From assembly GCA_902799655.1 (NCBI GenBank), contig CADCBH010000011.1, forward strand, positions 1 to 52,287: DNA of 52,287 nt, written 5' to 3'. This DNA is from an uncultured Bacteroidales bacterium (lineage in GTDB: Bacteria > Bacteroidota > Bacteroidia > Bacteroidales > Bacteroidaceae). The translations under genes and the position numbers were made by a program. This document shows, in pieces, positions 42,850 to 51,090 of the stretch. Position 1 is the first letter of the stretch. Each line of letters begins with the position of its first letter. Under the pieces are notes generated by a model. It saw only the letters and a list, made by a program, of their open reading frames with translations. It was not told the DNA's origin and did not search any database.

Positions 42850-44466
42850 TTACTTTACGATTACCTTTTTACCATTCACAATATACAGTCCCTTAGTGGG
42901 CTGAGCCACACGCTGTCCATTGAGATTATAATACTCGCCTCTTACTTCTTTCTGAACTTTCACCTCGTTCACGCCTGTCACGTCTTCATCACCAAAGCTG
43001 ATTCCGATAAACTCGCGAGACGCCGTAGGGGGATTCGTAATTATAAGATAGGCCTTACCTGCTGGAACAGACTGGCCAGCTGCAACTTTATAAAAACCAA
43101 CGACACTATTCTTCATACCAAGAGCATAGAATGTGCCGTTTGTCGGTGTATCTGACCCATTTAATTGCAATTCATTAGCACTACAATCATCAGGAACATC
43201 TGTTGTTGATCTGAATACATGATCTCCTGCTGAAGCCTCAACTATAACAGGAGTATTAGAAGGAACTATTGAACAAGAGGTTAATATCACAGAAGGGTCC
43301 GCATACTTAGCTATATAAACTTTAGCATCGTCCGCATCAACCACAATTTTTTCTCCTGTGATGAAAGTCATGAATCCTGCTGCACCAACTGTACATAATG
43401 CTGTAGCTTTCGTCTCAACCGTACCTAAAACTTTCTCAGTTTGCTGAATAGACTGTCCCGTATTGCCAGGTATTGTCCAACCGACGACGTTAATGGGAAT
43501 CTCAAAATCACCATTTGCAACTAACTCATCACTAGATTCCTTCTCCTTACATGAGAAATTATCAATATAGATTTCTCCTGCGATACGACCAAATTGGAAT
43601 TCTACTTGGTTATACAAGTCTGCAGGGTCATATGCTGGTGCGGTGAACTCCCAACTAACCCTAGTAAACTCATTTTTTAATACACCTTTCGGACCTGAAT
43701 ATTTTGCTCTATTTCCATCACCAGAAGTGACTTTACAACACAATTGCACGGCTCCTCCATTGACAGCATTCACATCAGCCTTAATAACGTATGTCTTACC
43801 TGCTACCATTGGAGACGACAAAGTATAAGTAGCAGATCTATCCCATAAGTTGGTTCCTGCTGATATGGGATTTGTCACATTCAATACATGGTTGGCCGAA
43901 AGGTGGTAATCATTACTTATAATAGTACAGAGAGTGAAGTATGTTGGATCGTCATACTTTGCAGGAGTAGCATCTTTTAAATATTTATTTGTTCCAACAT
44001 TTTTAATAGAGAAACCGCCATTTACACTTGAATACTGAATATCCCAAACAGCACCATTCCCTATATCTTGACCATTTTGATTATTTAAACCTTGAATAAA
44101 GCAACACCATTTTCCTTCTTCTGCTGCTTGAGAGTTCAAATATCCTGGTCCGCCATAAACAGAATACTCAGCACCTCCAGGTGTCATTGCACGAAGCAAA
44201 AAACCACCAGTAACCGCTTCAAGTTTAAAACAAATTGTAGCATTAGTATTCTTAAATGCATTCGTATAAATATCATACGCTAAGCCGTTATCACCAGATC
44301 CATAGAACGCCTTACCAGTTCCGTCTGTTTCATTAACAATTGCAACCACGTCACCAGCGGCAACACTGGTCTTCCTTTCATAAATTTGATAGTCCTGTGA
44401 TTTTGCCCCCCCCACGCACACAATTGTCAGGGCAAGGGCAAGTAATGATTTTGTAAAAATTCTCAT
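42850..44466 (-). CDS. Secreted multidomain protein of unknown function with C-terminal sorting-like module
   Basis: A 538-residue exported protein (signal peptide 1-23). Residues about 25-185 form a module also found at the C-terminus of the CE6-type neighbour (here FIQGLNNQNGQDIGNGAVWDI, there FVLGLEGTQYGQDIQDGAVWYV). Residues about 190-308 look like a CBM4/9-type jelly roll (GEIYIDNFSC). At 317-330 a stub VANGDFEIPINVVGW looks like the beginning of another such domain, then about 350-495 a beta module with GAAGFMTFITGEKIVVDADD. The last 27 residues (YYNLNGQRVAQPTKGLYIVNG) are the Prevotella-type C-terminal element that resembles T9SS-associated tails. No catalytic residues are seen; I infer a glycan-binding or surface scaffold protein. 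The DNA appears visibly richer in A+T than its neighbours. Confidence 0.75.
   Translation of the reverse strand: MRIFTKSLLALALTIVCVGGAKSQDYQIYERKTSVAAGDVVAIVNETDGTGKAFYGSGDNGLAYDIYTNAFKNTNATICFKLEAVTGGFLLRAMTPGGAEYSVYGGPGYLNSQAAEEGKWCCFIQGLNNQNGQDIGNGAVWDIQYSSVNGGFSIKNVGTNKYLKDATPAKYDDPTYFTLCTIISNDYHLSANHVLNVTNPISAGTNLWDRSATYTLSSPMVAGKTYVIKADVNAVNGGAVQLCCKVTSGDGNRAKYSGPKGVLKNEFTRVSWEFTAPAYDPADLYNQVEFQFGRIAGEIYIDNFSCKEKESSDELVANGDFEIPINVVGWTIPGNTGQSIQQTEKVLGTVETKATALCTVGAAGFMTFITGEKIVVDADDAKVYIAKYADPSVILTSCSIVPSNTPVIVEASAGDHVFRSTTDVPDDCSANELQLNGSDTPTNGTFYALGMKNSVVGFYKVAAGQSVPAGKAYLIITNPPTASREFIGISFGDEDVTGVNEVKVQKEVRGEYYNLNGQRVAQPTKGLYIVNGKKVIVK
42933..42952 (-). repeat. Repeat-like GAAAGTTCAGAAAGAAGTAAGA stretch encoding the pre-tail linker
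   Basis: About 20 bases made of AAAGTTC/AGAAAG/AAGTAAG units, read as VKVQKEVRG just before the C-terminal YYNLNGQRV element, analogous to the linker repeat in the CE6-type gene. Confidence 0.4.
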
Positions 44467-44659
44467 AAATAATTAGTTATTAGTTAGATATTAATTAAAA
44501 CTCGGTTGCAAAGATACATTATTAGTATGAGAGTGGAACAAAAAATGATAATAAATACTTTGCTATATGTAACATTTGTCAAGAAACCGGTTTTTATACC
44601 ATAAATATGTCTGTATCTATACGTTTTACACGTATTCGCATAATGGCAGAAGGCATCTC
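44467..44659. promoter_or_regulatory. 193-bp spacer with promoter for the 538-residue protein (TTTG-N22-TATCTTTG)
   Basis: On the - strand TATCTTTG at 44516-44509 with TTTG at 44542-44539 upstream (22 bp); the start codon at 44466 is 42 bp downstream. The rest of the spacer has a hairpin ATACGT/ACGTAT (44619-44635) without U-tract and a perfect AAACCGGTTT (44584-44593). So the 538-residue gene probably has its own promoter besides read-through from the CE6-type gene. Confidence 0.55.
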
Positions 44660-46165
44660 TCACCTCACCAACACCTTTCTGCCATTCACGATATACACCC
44701 CCTTGGTGGGCTGAGCAACACGGCGTCCCTGCAGGTCGAAGATGCCGTTTCTGACATCTTCCTTCTTACTTCTTACATCCTCAATGCCATTGGTTGCAGC
44801 TTTCAGCGTACAGAAAGTGAAATAGGTGGGATTAGCATTCTCAGCCTTGCCTGTATCCTTAAAGTACTTTCCAGTGGCTTTGCTCTTCAGAGAGAAGCCC
44901 TTATTATCATATTCTACATACCAAACAGCACCATCCTGAATGTCTTGACCATACTGTGTACCTTCAAGACCTAAAACAAAACAACTGAAGTTACCTGTAT
45001 TCAGATATACAGAACTATTTTGCCAGAAACTTAACGGCTGATGATCCATCTTATAGGCCTTCAAGAAATAGGTATTATCATAAGGTCCCGCTTCAAGGGC
45101 AAAGTAAACAGCTGCATTATTAGCAGTAAGTGCTTTATCGTAGGTGTCGTAATAAATAAACTGTGGATTCTCTGTTAGACTCTTACAATAGACAGCCTTA
45201 TGCTCTTCCTCATTGACAATGGCAAAATGTTTGGTACCGATTTCTTCCAACGAAGTAAAACGCTGGTCGATTTCAAGATCTCCTGAAAGCACTGGTTCCT
45301 CCTGGGGTTCATCAATTTCAGCTTCGATATTCATCAGACTTAATGCCTGCTTGGCATAGCGCTGTCCCATAATACGATAGCTAGCAGCAGTAAAATGCAA
45401 TCCATCACCTTTTTGTGCGAGATTGGCTGATGAAATGACGTATGAATTGGGAATGACTGATGGGATATTAGCTATAACGCTATTATGACCACCACAATAG
45501 CCACCTTCTTCAGAACGTACCGTTTCACCTACAAAGAGAGGTACATCAGCTGCATTGAGCCCTAAATCAGTAATCAGGCGGTTATATATGGTCTTTACCT
45601 TCTGTGGCCAGTCTTCCTGGCAATTATTAGACTCACCTTGGTGCAGCAGTATTCCCTTGATGACACCCGTCTGCTGGGCAATCTTAGCCATATCGACCAT
45701 GCGTTTGTAAGGATCATTATTATAGGCAGCAAAGTAGTTCTTCAACCAGTTTTCGTTTGATGTCATAGATGCAATATAATCAGCAACCTTCTCTTGCATA
45801 AAGCCCTCAATCTTTGTACCTCCGAGGGCTACATCAATGACGCCCACTGAGACATTCTCAGGCAGATTCTTCACCATAGTACGACCGAAATAGTCGGCAA
45901 CGCCTAAACCCGTACCTTGACGAACAAGGGGAGGAGTTGCTGTGTACCAATTACCCATCGTGCGCTGCGGATCTGTAAAATCCACGCAGGCCAGCATCTT
46001 GAAACGGGCGTCTACATTCTGATAGTCAATCGCTTCTGGGGTTGCATTTCCCTCCATGTTTGACTGTCCGAAACACAGATATACATAAAAATTGGGATCT
46101 ACATCAGCCTGAGCGCCAAGGAGTGAAAAGCATGATAATACGATGGTAAGTAAATACTTTCTCAT
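44660..46165 (-). CDS. CE6/SASA-type acetyl esterase with C-terminal accessory module
   Basis: A 501-residue exported SGNH hydrolase (signal peptide 1-20). Ser35 in CFGQSNMEGN, the HQGESN block (175-180) and Asp254/His257 in GDGLHFTAASY are the signature residues of CE6 acetylxylan esterases and sialate O-acetylesterases. Residues about 300-455 form an accessory module shared with the N-terminus of the downstream 538-residue protein. A linker (VRSKKEDVRN) encoded by a GATGTAAGAAGTAAGAAG repeat precedes the C-terminal LQGRRVAQPTKGVYIVNG element. Deacetylation of xylan or arabinan is the likely role. It starts 14 bp after the GH43 gene and belongs to its operon. Confidence 0.88.
   Translation of the reverse strand: MRKYLLTIVLSCFSLLGAQADVDPNFYVYLCFGQSNMEGNATPEAIDYQNVDARFKMLACVDFTDPQRTMGNWYTATPPLVRQGTGLGVADYFGRTMVKNLPENVSVGVIDVALGGTKIEGFMQEKVADYIASMTSNENWLKNYFAAYNNDPYKRMVDMAKIAQQTGVIKGILLHQGESNNCQEDWPQKVKTIYNRLITDLGLNAADVPLFVGETVRSEEGGYCGGHNSVIANIPSVIPNSYVISSANLAQKGDGLHFTAASYRIMGQRYAKQALSLMNIEAEIDEPQEEPVLSGDLEIDQRFTSLEEIGTKHFAIVNEEEHKAVYCKSLTENPQFIYYDTYDKALTANNAAVYFALEAGPYDNTYFLKAYKMDHQPLSFWQNSSVYLNTGNFSCFVLGLEGTQYGQDIQDGAVWYVEYDNKGFSLKSKATGKYFKDTGKAENANPTYFTFCTLKAATNGIEDVRSKKEDVRNGIFDLQGRRVAQPTKGVYIVNGRKVLVR
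44748..44782 (-). repeat. GATGTAAGAAGTAAGAAG repeat in frame in the CE6-type linker
   Basis: Read on the - strand: GATGTAAGAAGTAAGAAG followed by GAAGATGTCAGAAA, a low-complexity direct repeat of the intergenic type. It is translated as EDVRSKKEDVRN between the accessory module and the C-terminal element. Confidence 0.55.
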
Positions 46166-46179
46166 AAATAATCTTTTGA

Positions 46180-48243
46180 TTAGTTAATCAGGAATATCTT
46201 CTCCTTCCCATTATAAGTTGCCTTAATTGTAGCTCGTCCTTCAATGACAGGACTGATAGTGAACGCTACTGCTTTGGGAGCTTTCTCACAAGTTGCCAGC
46301 ACCTTAGAACCAGCCTTCAGCGGAGCATAGAGCTGATAGTGGTTGCACTCAGTATAACCGTTGGCATTGGTCGCCATGATGGGCTTTGCAGGAATATTCA
46401 ACTTCTGGCCATCAACGGTAATGGTCACCTCAGGTACGAAAGCTGGCTGTGCGCCCTCACCATTCTTAGCAAAGCCAATACCGTGGAGGTCGAAGAGTCC
46501 CTGCGGACGCTGGGGCTGCTGGGGACGACGTCCCCAAGGTCCCTGAGGCTGTTCGGGCTGCTTGACCTCCGGACCTTCTGCAAAAAGGTAGATGGCATGC
46601 TTACCCGTCAGTCCCTCCAATGCGGGAACGGCATGAGATACTGTGAGTGCCTGATTGGCAGGGAAGTTGGCAGGAATATCAAACACAGCGACCTCTTCAC
46701 CCTTCCAGGGATCATCCAAAAGAACGTGAATCTTAAAGGCGCCCTTACCACTGGATGTCAGGTTGAGATTCAGTTTGACATTATCACCCTTCTTGACACC
46801 TTCGAAGGCCTTTAAACCCAAGGTATTCTGAGTCAGACCGCCAAAGCCAAAGTATTTGAAGCCAATGATACCACCATTCTGAATACCTGCCAGATCCATC
46901 GAGTTGTTCCAAACATCGTAGTTGTCCTGCATCCAGTTGTTGCTGTTTGGGCCGTACATGAAGCAGGCGATACCAGCACTATAGTAGTTATAAGGAGGCA
47001 GACCGTAAATCTGGAAGCCCTCACTAGTCACCTCGGCACCTGTATATTCGTTGCCGTCGGCAGCCTTGGCTGTCCAAACATTGTTTTCAGCCTTGCCAGT
47101 ATAAGGGTTAAAGCCCGTAATCTTTACCGTACCACCCTTGGCAACAGGTTTCTTGTCCCACGTAATTTTCACAGGAGCCACCATCGCCTGGCGCGCATAC
47201 CCAAAGCCACGGGGAGGACGATGGTAGAAGACATACCACTGCCCATTGATTTCCTGCAATGAGCCATGGGTGTTATGAGCAGCATTGGTGGTGATGAGCT
47301 TAGAACCGTCTTCGTTTAGGACAACACCACGAGAGTCTACCAATACACCACCTGCGCGCCAAGGACCGAGGGGTGAGTCACCATAAGCGTAGCGCAGGGC
47401 ACTGTTGGTATTGCCCAGACCATACTCCTTACCAGAGTAGCCAGAGAATACCATCACATACTTATTGCCGACCTGACGGATAGATGAAGCCTCGAAGAAA
47501 TTGAAATCCAGCGGGTTCTGACCCTTGTAGAGCGCCTTATACTCACTACCTGCCTTGTCGAGCAGACGACCATCGGCACTGCTGGCAGGGATGAAGGGGT
47601 CTATCAGTTCGGTACCCTCGCGCTTGGAGTACATCGTGTTCTGGTCAAGCTCACAAGCTGTTGAATGCTGGAAGCCATAGAAGACATAGGCACGATAGCC
47701 CTTGTCGAAATCCTTGTCCTTCTTATTGGTAATGGTCTCAATGAACACAGAGGGGTCGAAGTCAATGAGTGAACCCGGCAGGCACTGCGTACCATCAGCA
47801 GTCAGGTTGATGGGAGTGAAAGGACCATTGGGACGGTCACCCTTACATACCATCGGCACACGACGCCAGCCGCGGCTGTGGGGATAAAGCCAATAGGTCT
47901 TCTTACCCGTAGGCTTGTCAACAGTCTCTACGAGGTCGGGAGCAAACATGGTATCCCACTGTCCTTGAACAAACCATGTAAAGATAGGACCTTCGTCGCG
48001 CCACTGTGTGAGGTCTTCGACAGGTGCTGACCACATACGGATATCAGGTCCACAGTAAGCGGTATTGGTCACGTCGTGCGAACCAATGATGTAGGCACGA
48101 TACTTCCCAGGCTGGTCAGGATCTTCAAATACGCGGGGCTCGCCATCAGGCAGATGCTCCCACAAGGGAAGATAAGGGTTCTGTGCCATGACTCCCAGAG
48201 TAGCCAAGCACAGAATGAATGTTGATAATACAGTTTTCTTCAT
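46180..48243 (-). CDS. GH43-type hydrolase with C-terminal beta domains
   Basis: A 687-residue exported enzyme (signal peptide 1-20). The propeller carries Asp41 in EPRVFEDPDQPGKYRAYIIGSHD as probable base, Asp163 in DFDPSVFIE as pKa modulator and a Glu near 253 in NFFEASSIRQVGNKYVMVFSG as acid, the order expected of GH43. About 390-560 is a CBM6-like or jelly-roll segment; 561-582 is a Pro/Gln-rich insertion (QPEQPQGPWGRRPQQPQ), and the last 100 residues form a small beta domain. The linkage acted on is unknown. The neighbours are a tandem GH43 (9 bp upstream) and the acetyl esterase (14 bp downstream), consistent with debranching arabinosylated and acetylated polymer. Confidence 0.83.
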   Translation of the reverse strand: MKKTVLSTFILCLATLGVMAQNPYLPLWEHLPDGEPRVFEDPDQPGKYRAYIIGSHDVTNTAYCGPDIRMWSAPVEDLTQWRDEGPIFTWFVQGQWDTMFAPDLVETVDKPTGKKTYWLYPHSRGWRRVPMVCKGDRPNGPFTPINLTADGTQCLPGSLIDFDPSVFIETITNKKDKDFDKGYRAYVFYGFQHSTACELDQNTMYSKREGTELIDPFIPASSADGRLLDKAGSEYKALYKGQNPLDFNFFEASSIRQVGNKYVMVFSGYSGKEYGLGNTNSALRYAYGDSPLGPWRAGGVLVDSRGVVLNEDGSKLITTNAAHNTHGSLQEINGQWYVFYHRPPRGFGYARQAMVAPVKITWDKKPVAKGGTVKITGFNPYTGKAENNVWTAKAADGNEYTGAEVTSEGFQIYGLPPYNYYSAGIACFMYGPNSNNWMQDNYDVWNNSMDLAGIQNGGIIGFKYFGFGGLTQNTLGLKAFEGVKKGDNVKLNLNLTSSGKGAFKIHVLLDDPWKGEEVAVFDIPANFPANQALTVSHAVPALEGLTGKHAIYLFAEGPEVKQPEQPQGPWGRRPQQPQRPQGLFDLHGIGFAKNGEGAQPAFVPEVTITVDGQKLNIPAKPIMATNANGYTECNHYQLYAPLKAGSKVLATCEKAPKAVAFTISPVIEGRATIKATYNGKEKIFLIN
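46498..46563 (-). repeat. Pro/Gln-codon repeat inside the GH43-type gene
   Basis: CAGCC, CAGCAGCC, CGTCCGCAGGG-type units code for a 22-residue P/Q/G-rich insert that interrupts the beta domain. Partial duplication of a CAGCCxxxxCAG unit is visible. Confidence 0.5.
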
Positions 48244-48252
48244 AGTTAGTTA

Positions 48253-51078
48253 TTACTTAAATTGCCAATAATCGAGACGGACATCGCCTTGTGCCTTGCT
48301 GAAGCAGAGGTAGAGGTCATGCACACCACTGGCGCCACTGACCTTAGCGGTAAAAGCCTTGTACTTCTCAGCAGAACCCGTACTCTTAATGTTTGCCGTA
48401 CCGATGGCATCACCCTTCACACTATCCAGACGCAATGTGATAGTACAACCTGCCTGGGCAGCAGCGGCAGCAATAATACTGAACTGTTTGGCACCCTTGC
48501 CGAAGTCAACACCACGCAGACGGATATACTCACCATCATTGATATCAAAGATATACATATTACGCTTGCCGGTAGACGCTGGCATGTCTTTAACAATACC
48601 AGTATTGGGGATACCCATCTTCGCCGACTTCAAGCCATAGCCCCACGCCATTGTCTCAGCCTCAACGCGCTGGTAAGGATTGAGCCAATGCAGCTGTTTC
48701 ATGGGTTGCTGATCCATCCAGTAAGGAACCTCCTGAATGGTACCATCGGCATTATAGGTCATCTCGGTAGCCGATACGCTGCGACGCTCATGATGCACAT
48801 AGGTGTCCAGATGCATCAGGTCGTAGTTCTGGCCAAAGACATAGCTATGACCTTTGAAGTCGCAGATGCCCGGATGATTGCCACGGTCGCGCTGCGTCGG
48901 CTTCATGATATAGCCCTTCCACTCCCACGGACCCGTGGGTGAGTCACTCATAGCATAGCCCAATGCCTCCGGACAGCAGGTCGAAGCAAAAGCCAAATAG
49001 TAACCCCCTACGGCCCCCGAGGGGGCTTTTATATTCGGTTGAGATTTTGTGTCCCCCTCGGGGGATGACAGGGGGGTCTTTCTTTTGTAGAACCATGGAC
49101 CCTCCTGATAATTGGGGATATGCGGCAACTTGGTGACTTTGCTTTTCAATGAAATCATGTCATCACCCAATTTAGCCCAGAAGGTATGAGGATTGCCCCA
49201 ATACATATAAGCTTGACCGTCATCATCGGTATAGACCGAAGGATCTATGTCGTACCAGTTCGACTGATCCCAAACCAGCGGTTTGCCGAGAGGATCCTTA
49301 AAAGGTCCATAGGGCGAGTCAGCCACCAATACACCAATACCATGTCCATGCAGGGGAGCATAGAGGTAATACTTACCATTGCGTTCGACGGTCTGGATAG
49401 CCCAAGCACCATTCTCACGAGAGCGCCACGAGAAATCCTTCAGTGAGGCCACAGCACCGTGCTCAGTCCAGTTGACCATATCAGTGGTTGACCACAACAG
49501 CCAGTCGTACATAAAGAAACCCGCTGACGACTTCTCGTTCTCATCAGGGATATCCTCAGGTGAGGCGTCGTGCGATGTATATAAGAATAAGGTGTCGCCC
49601 ACCACCAAAGGTGAGGGGTCAGCCGTGTATTTGGTCTGGAACAACGGCATGTTGACCTGCTCCATGCCCTTCATCTCCCACCAGTCGAAGTTGAAGAGCT
49701 TCGGACCCTTACGTCCCTTGAAAACCAGATAGAGGTCACGGGTATGCAGACGGGAAGGATAGCTGTCAAGGGCAGCCAAGTCGGTAGTAATCGTCTGCCA
49801 CTTCTCCCAACCACCAGTACCAGGAACATCCACAGTGCCAAGGAGTTTTCCTGCTAGGCTATCCAGACGAATCTCTATCTGACCACCACGCAAACCACTG
49901 GCCACCCGGGCAGTAAAGGTACGCGGCGTCTTATAACAGAGGTGCACATTCTGTAACTTGATATAGTCACCATTATGGATATCGGTGACATACACACCCA
50001 CCTCTTCATTCTCTTCGGTCTTCACACCTTTTGAGAAGGCCATCGTCTCAGCCTCCACCTTACGATAGGGGTCGAACTTAGCAATGGGCTTCACGCCTTC
50101 GTCGGTAGGCAGGATGGTAGGGAAACTGCCGTCAGCATTGTATTTAAACTCCTCTACAGCCACACTACGGCCAAAGCCGCCACCTCCGGGCAACTTTCCA
50201 GTATGGTAGAAGAAATAGCTATGCCCCTTATAATCGGCCACACCACAGTGGTTCGTAAACGACTTCGTATCGCTCAGCGGCATAATCTCACCAGCATAGG
50301 TCCAGGGACCTGTGGGGTGCGGTGCCGTGCTATAGCTGATATGCTCAGGAACACCACCGGCGGCATAGAGCAACTGATAGACCTTTGAACTTTCAACTTT
50401 GAACTTTGAACTATCAACTTTTTTGAGCCAAGGACCCTCCACATACGAGTCCTTATATTTCTTGCCTTTCTCACGCTTGCTCATGATGGGACCGCCAAAG
50501 GCCTCTTCCGTCATGTCGAGACGGCCCAACTCACCACTATACGATATCATGTCGCGATTCAGCTTCAGGTAATAACACTGCGGGTTACCCCACATCAGCC
50601 ATGCCTGACCGTCATCGTCAATCATCACCGTCGGGTCGATATGATCCCATGAGCCGTTCTCAAAGAGCGGCTTTCCTATGGCATCATGGAAGGGACCCGT
50701 AGGCGAGTCACTGACAGCCACACCGATAGCCATGCCGTTCGATAGCTTCGAATGAGCACAAATATACCAATAGAACTTGCCATCACGCTCGATAGTCTGT
50801 GAAGCCCAAGCACGGTCATCTGCCCATGAGAAACTCTCCAAAGCCAGTGGCGAGCCATGGTCCTGCCAGTTTACCATATCCTGAGTGGAATAGACACGCC
50901 ACTCCTGCATCCAGAAGAAGTCGGCATTGTCCTCGTCATGACCTGTATAGACATACATGGTACCATTATGTACCATTGGTGCGGGGTCACTGGTAAACCA
51001 TGTCTGCACGAAGGGGTTCTGTGCCAGACAGAATGAAGAAGTGAGAGGTAAGAGGTAAGATAATAGAAGTCGTTTCAT
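48253..51078 (-). CDS. Tandem GH43 protein: GH43-CBM6-GH43-CBM6
   Basis: A 941-residue exported protein with two complete catalytic propellers. Domain 1 (about 22-335): Asp31 in TSDPAPMV, Asp148 in DHIDPTVMIDDDG, Glu214 in SYVEGPW. Domain 2 (about 478-790): Asp487 in TADPSPLV, Asp612 in DIDPSVYTDDDG, Glu659 in NYQEGPW. Each is followed by a CBM6 module beginning PYRKVEAETMAF (336) or PYQRVEAETMAW. Members of this type split arabinose or xylose from xylan or arabinan. In both propellers the loop right after EGPW is enlarged by an in-frame repeat of non-coding type (12 residues at 221-232, about 25 at 666-690). The signal peptide is also encoded by a TTACCTCTTACCTCTC repeat. It is 12 bp downstream of the frameshifted GH43. 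Confidence 0.92.
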   Translation of the reverse strand: MKRLLLSYLLPLTSSFCLAQNPFVQTWFTSDPAPMVHNGTMYVYTGHDEDNADFFWMQEWRVYSTQDMVNWQDHGSPLALESFSWADDRAWASQTIERDGKFYWYICAHSKLSNGMAIGVAVSDSPTGPFHDAIGKPLFENGSWDHIDPTVMIDDDGQAWLMWGNPQCYYLKLNRDMISYSGELGRLDMTEEAFGGPIMSKREKGKKYKDSYVEGPWLKKVDSSKFKVESSKVYQLLYAAGGVPEHISYSTAPHPTGPWTYAGEIMPLSDTKSFTNHCGVADYKGHSYFFYHTGKLPGGGGFGRSVAVEEFKYNADGSFPTILPTDEGVKPIAKFDPYRKVEAETMAFSKGVKTEENEEVGVYVTDIHNGDYIKLQNVHLCYKTPRTFTARVASGLRGGQIEIRLDSLAGKLLGTVDVPGTGGWEKWQTITTDLAALDSYPSRLHTRDLYLVFKGRKGPKLFNFDWWEMKGMEQVNMPLFQTKYTADPSPLVVGDTLFLYTSHDASPEDIPDENEKSSAGFFMYDWLLWSTTDMVNWTEHGAVASLKDFSWRSRENGAWAIQTVERNGKYYLYAPLHGHGIGVLVADSPYGPFKDPLGKPLVWDQSNWYDIDPSVYTDDDGQAYMYWGNPHTFWAKLGDDMISLKSKVTKLPHIPNYQEGPWFYKRKTPLSSPEGDTKSQPNIKAPSGAVGGYYLAFASTCCPEALGYAMSDSPTGPWEWKGYIMKPTQRDRGNHPGICDFKGHSYVFGQNYDLMHLDTYVHHERRSVSATEMTYNADGTIQEVPYWMDQQPMKQLHWLNPYQRVEAETMAWGYGLKSAKMGIPNTGIVKDMPASTGKRNMYIFDINDGEYIRLRGVDFGKGAKQFSIIAAAAAQAGCTITLRLDSVKGDAIGTANIKSTGSAEKYKAFTAKVSGASGVHDLYLCFSKAQGDVRLDYWQFK
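49003..49080 (-). repeat. GC-palindromic repeat read in frame in GH43 domain 2
   Basis: About 78 bases containing two palindromes, GCCCCCGAGGGGGC (49013-49026) and CCCCCTCGGGGG (49053-49064), separated by an AT-rich stretch, and bounded by CCCCCTA and TGACAGGGGGG. It resembles mobile intergenic repeats, yet it is translated as RKTPLSSPEGDTKSQPNIKA in the loop after EGPW. Confidence 0.65.
50383..50425 (-). repeat. AAAGTTGAAAGTTCAAAGTT-type repeat read in frame in GH43 domain 1
   Basis: On the - strand a run of AAGTTGATAG, TTCAAAG, TTCAAAG, TTGAAAG, TTCAAAG units, the common 7-base intergenic repeat of Bacteroidales. It encodes VDSSKFKVESSK in the loop right after EGPWLKK. Confidence 0.65.
51038..51062 (-). 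repeat. TTACCTCTTACCTCTCACTTC repeat forming the signal-peptide core
   Basis: On the - strand TCTTACCTCTTACCTCTCACTTCTTC, a repeat of TTACCTC units that is translated as SYLLPLTSSF, the hydrophobic core of the signal peptide of the tandem GH43 protein. Confidence 0.5.
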
Positions 51079-51090
51079 GATTATGTTTGA

